The translations under genes and the position numbers were made by a program. A model generated the notes under the pieces. The model ran no database searches and was not told where the DNA came from. It saw only the letters and a program-made list of their open reading frames with translations. Positions 63,178 to 64,000 of a stretch of 64,000 nucleotides of DNA are shown one piece after another. Source of the stretch: Gaiellasilicea sp963811885 (GTDB lineage Bacteria > Actinomycetota > Thermoleophilia > Gaiellales > Gaiellaceae); the NCBI GenBank assembly GCA_963811885.1, contig CAWETB010000015.1, forward strand, positions 992,001 to 1,056,000, read 5' to 3'. The first letter of the stretch is position 1. Each line of letters starts with the position of its first letter.

Positions 63178-63209
63178 CGCCGCAGTCTCAAGGATGTGCA
63201 CCGAGCCGA

Positions 63210-63283
63210 CGGCGCCTGCGTCACGAGTTGAGGGCCGCCTCACCTCGTCGACGCAGGCGATATTCCGTCGTCTCTTGGGGTAG
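63210..63283 (+). pseudogene. Remnant of a second BTAD gene 3' end
   Basis: The DNA at 63210-63290 matches the last ~70 bases of the BTAD gene (ACGAGTTG-GGGCCGCC, CTCGTCGACGCAGGC, CCGTCGTCT, TAGCAGC), and its frame ends SSTQAIFRRLLG like SSTQAVHRRLLG. Only the last ~20 codons remain, with base changes. Confidence 0.65.
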
Positions 63284-63432
63284 CAGCTGAGCCGGTGACG
63301 CCCCCACGTCATTGGATCCGGCTTGCGTGCTCTCCCTCAGCCGTTCCTCGATGCACCCCGGACAATGCCCGAACCGATGCCAGTTGGCATCCGTCGGAAG
63401 ACCGATTGTGCGTCATCCGCAAGGATGAGAGC

Positions 63433-64000
63433 TCAAGCGCCTATCGCGGCGAGCGCCTGCTTGGCGGCTTCCTGCTCCGCTTCCTTCTTCGTCCGGCCGG
63501 TGCCGTGGCCGAGCTCCTGGCCGTCGATCTGAGCGGCGCAGGAAAAGTGACGTGCGTGCGCAGGCCCGTCGACGTCGACGACGATGTAGTTGACGCTGCG
63601 GCCCGTCTTTGCGAGCGCCTCCTGGAGCTCGGTCTTGTGATCGACGTGCGTCGTCCGCGCGTACTCGATCCGGTCGGAGAACGCCGCCACGATCGCAGGC
63701 GCGATCGGGCCGTAGCCGTGCTCGAGGAAGAGCGCCGCGATCGCGGCTTCGAGCAGGGCGGCGGTGACGTTCCGGCTCTTGACGATCCGGGAGAGCTCGT
63801 CGCCGGCGAGGCTCTCGCCCGCCGCCTCCGCCAGCCGCTCCCCCATCTTCAGCTCGCGGGCGACCGCCGCGCAGCTCTGACGCGAGACGACGTGCGAGCG
63901 GATCTTCGCCAGCCGGCCCTCGGAGGCGTCCGGGTAGCGGTCGTAGAGCTCCTTCGCGATCGCCAGCTCGAGCACGCTGTCGCCGAGGAACTCGAGGCGC
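63433..64000 (-). CDS. rnc: Ribonuclease III (5' end beyond the window)
   Basis: 189 residues seen. The RNase III signature EFLGDSVLELAIAKELYDRY is at the right edge, ALLEAAIAALFLEHG follows, and the C-terminal dsRNA-binding domain DHKTELQEALAKTGRSVNYI with GRTKKEAEQEAAKQALAAIG ends the protein. It processes rRNA precursors. The N-terminal ~35 residues lie outside. It precedes smc in the usual order, but the BTAD gene and DUF1059 separate them here. Confidence 0.95.
   Translation of the reverse strand, partial: RLEFLGDSVLELAIAKELYDRYPDASEGRLAKIRSHVVSRQSCAAVARELKMGERLAEAAGESLAGDELSRIVKSRNVTAALLEAAIAALFLEHGYGPIAPAIVAAFSDRIEYARTTHVDHKTELQEALAKTGRSVNYIVVDVDGPAHARHFSCAAQIDGQELGHGTGRTKKEAEQEAAKQALAAIGA

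Noticed and set aside
1..64000. CRISPR arrays, insertion sequences or toxin-antitoxin pairs
   Set aside because: No regularly spaced repeats, transposase motifs or recognisable toxin families were found on either strand.

Overview
The window is one stretch of a very GC-rich chromosome with dense, GTG-rich coding. Protein families, TANNNT-type -10 boxes placed 6-9 bases before start codons, and the gene order rnc-smc-ftsY-ffh-rpsP-khpA-rimM-trmD-lepB-rplS-rnhB-yraN-comM-dprA suggest an actinobacterium. A deep branch such as Thermoleophilia (Gaiellales or Solirubrobacterales) fits best, but that placement is my inference from remembered family resemblance. I see no CRISPR array, integrase, transposase, prophage or rRNA operon. 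Two tRNAs are present: initiator tRNA-fMet and tRNA-Leu(UAA).

Layout. 1-9.3 kb holds envelope and stress genes: a holin-like/phosphodiesterase fusion, a flippase-like LPG-synthase homologue, a ZIP metal transporter, a K+ channel, an AI-2E permease, small membrane proteins, a nitronate monooxygenase and a VOC protein. 9.3-13.3 kb looks like an exopolysaccharide locus resembling poly-N-acetylglucosamine synthesis: a PgaB-type deacetylase lipoprotein, a secreted LanC-like toroid, a small two-helix protein and a PgaC-type glycosyltransferase. 13.3-21 kb is accessory: gene remnants (GH1, ABC permease, PhnB-like), a RibD/DHFR-like protein, a large LuxR-type ATPase regulator, an amine oxidase, an alpha/beta hydrolase and CorA. 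21-31 kb has tRNA-fMet, a PAP2 phosphatase, Ppx/GppA, glutamate dehydrogenase with a CBS protein, tRNA-Leu, RmuC, a bacterial release-factor-like protein, thioredoxin reductase with a zinc-ribbon PAS protein, and endonuclease III with a phosphoesterase. 31-37.5 kb is an AddAB-like helicase-nuclease pair. 37.6-46 kb holds a cupin, topoisomerase IB, an isocitrate/isopropylmalate-type dehydrogenase, an HD-GYP protein, the three-gene transhydrogenase pntAA-pntAB-pntB, an ornithine-cyclodeaminase-type enzyme and an amino acid/amine oxidase. 46-64 kb is the conserved housekeeping block: DNA uptake/processing (comM, dprA, a solitary DNA methyltransferase), protein quality control (htpX), RNase HII, protein export (lepB, ffh, ftsY), ribosome and tRNA maturation (rplS, trmD, rimM, khpA, rpsP), chromosome organisation (smc) and RNase III, which runs off the right edge.

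Quality. About 30 reading-frame breaks interrupt otherwise good genes, including ones that should be essential or highly conserved (smc, pntB, comM, dprA, yraN). They are best read as single-base indels in the assembly rather than true decay. I give each such gene its full span and note where the frame changes.

Most notable: the polysaccharide locus with a secreted LanC-like barrel; an SMC whose two coiled-coil arms each contain an internal duplication; a consistent leaderless-promoter pattern that fixes many start codons; a solitary methyltransferase beside comM/dprA; and a signal peptidase I with a large membrane domain in front.
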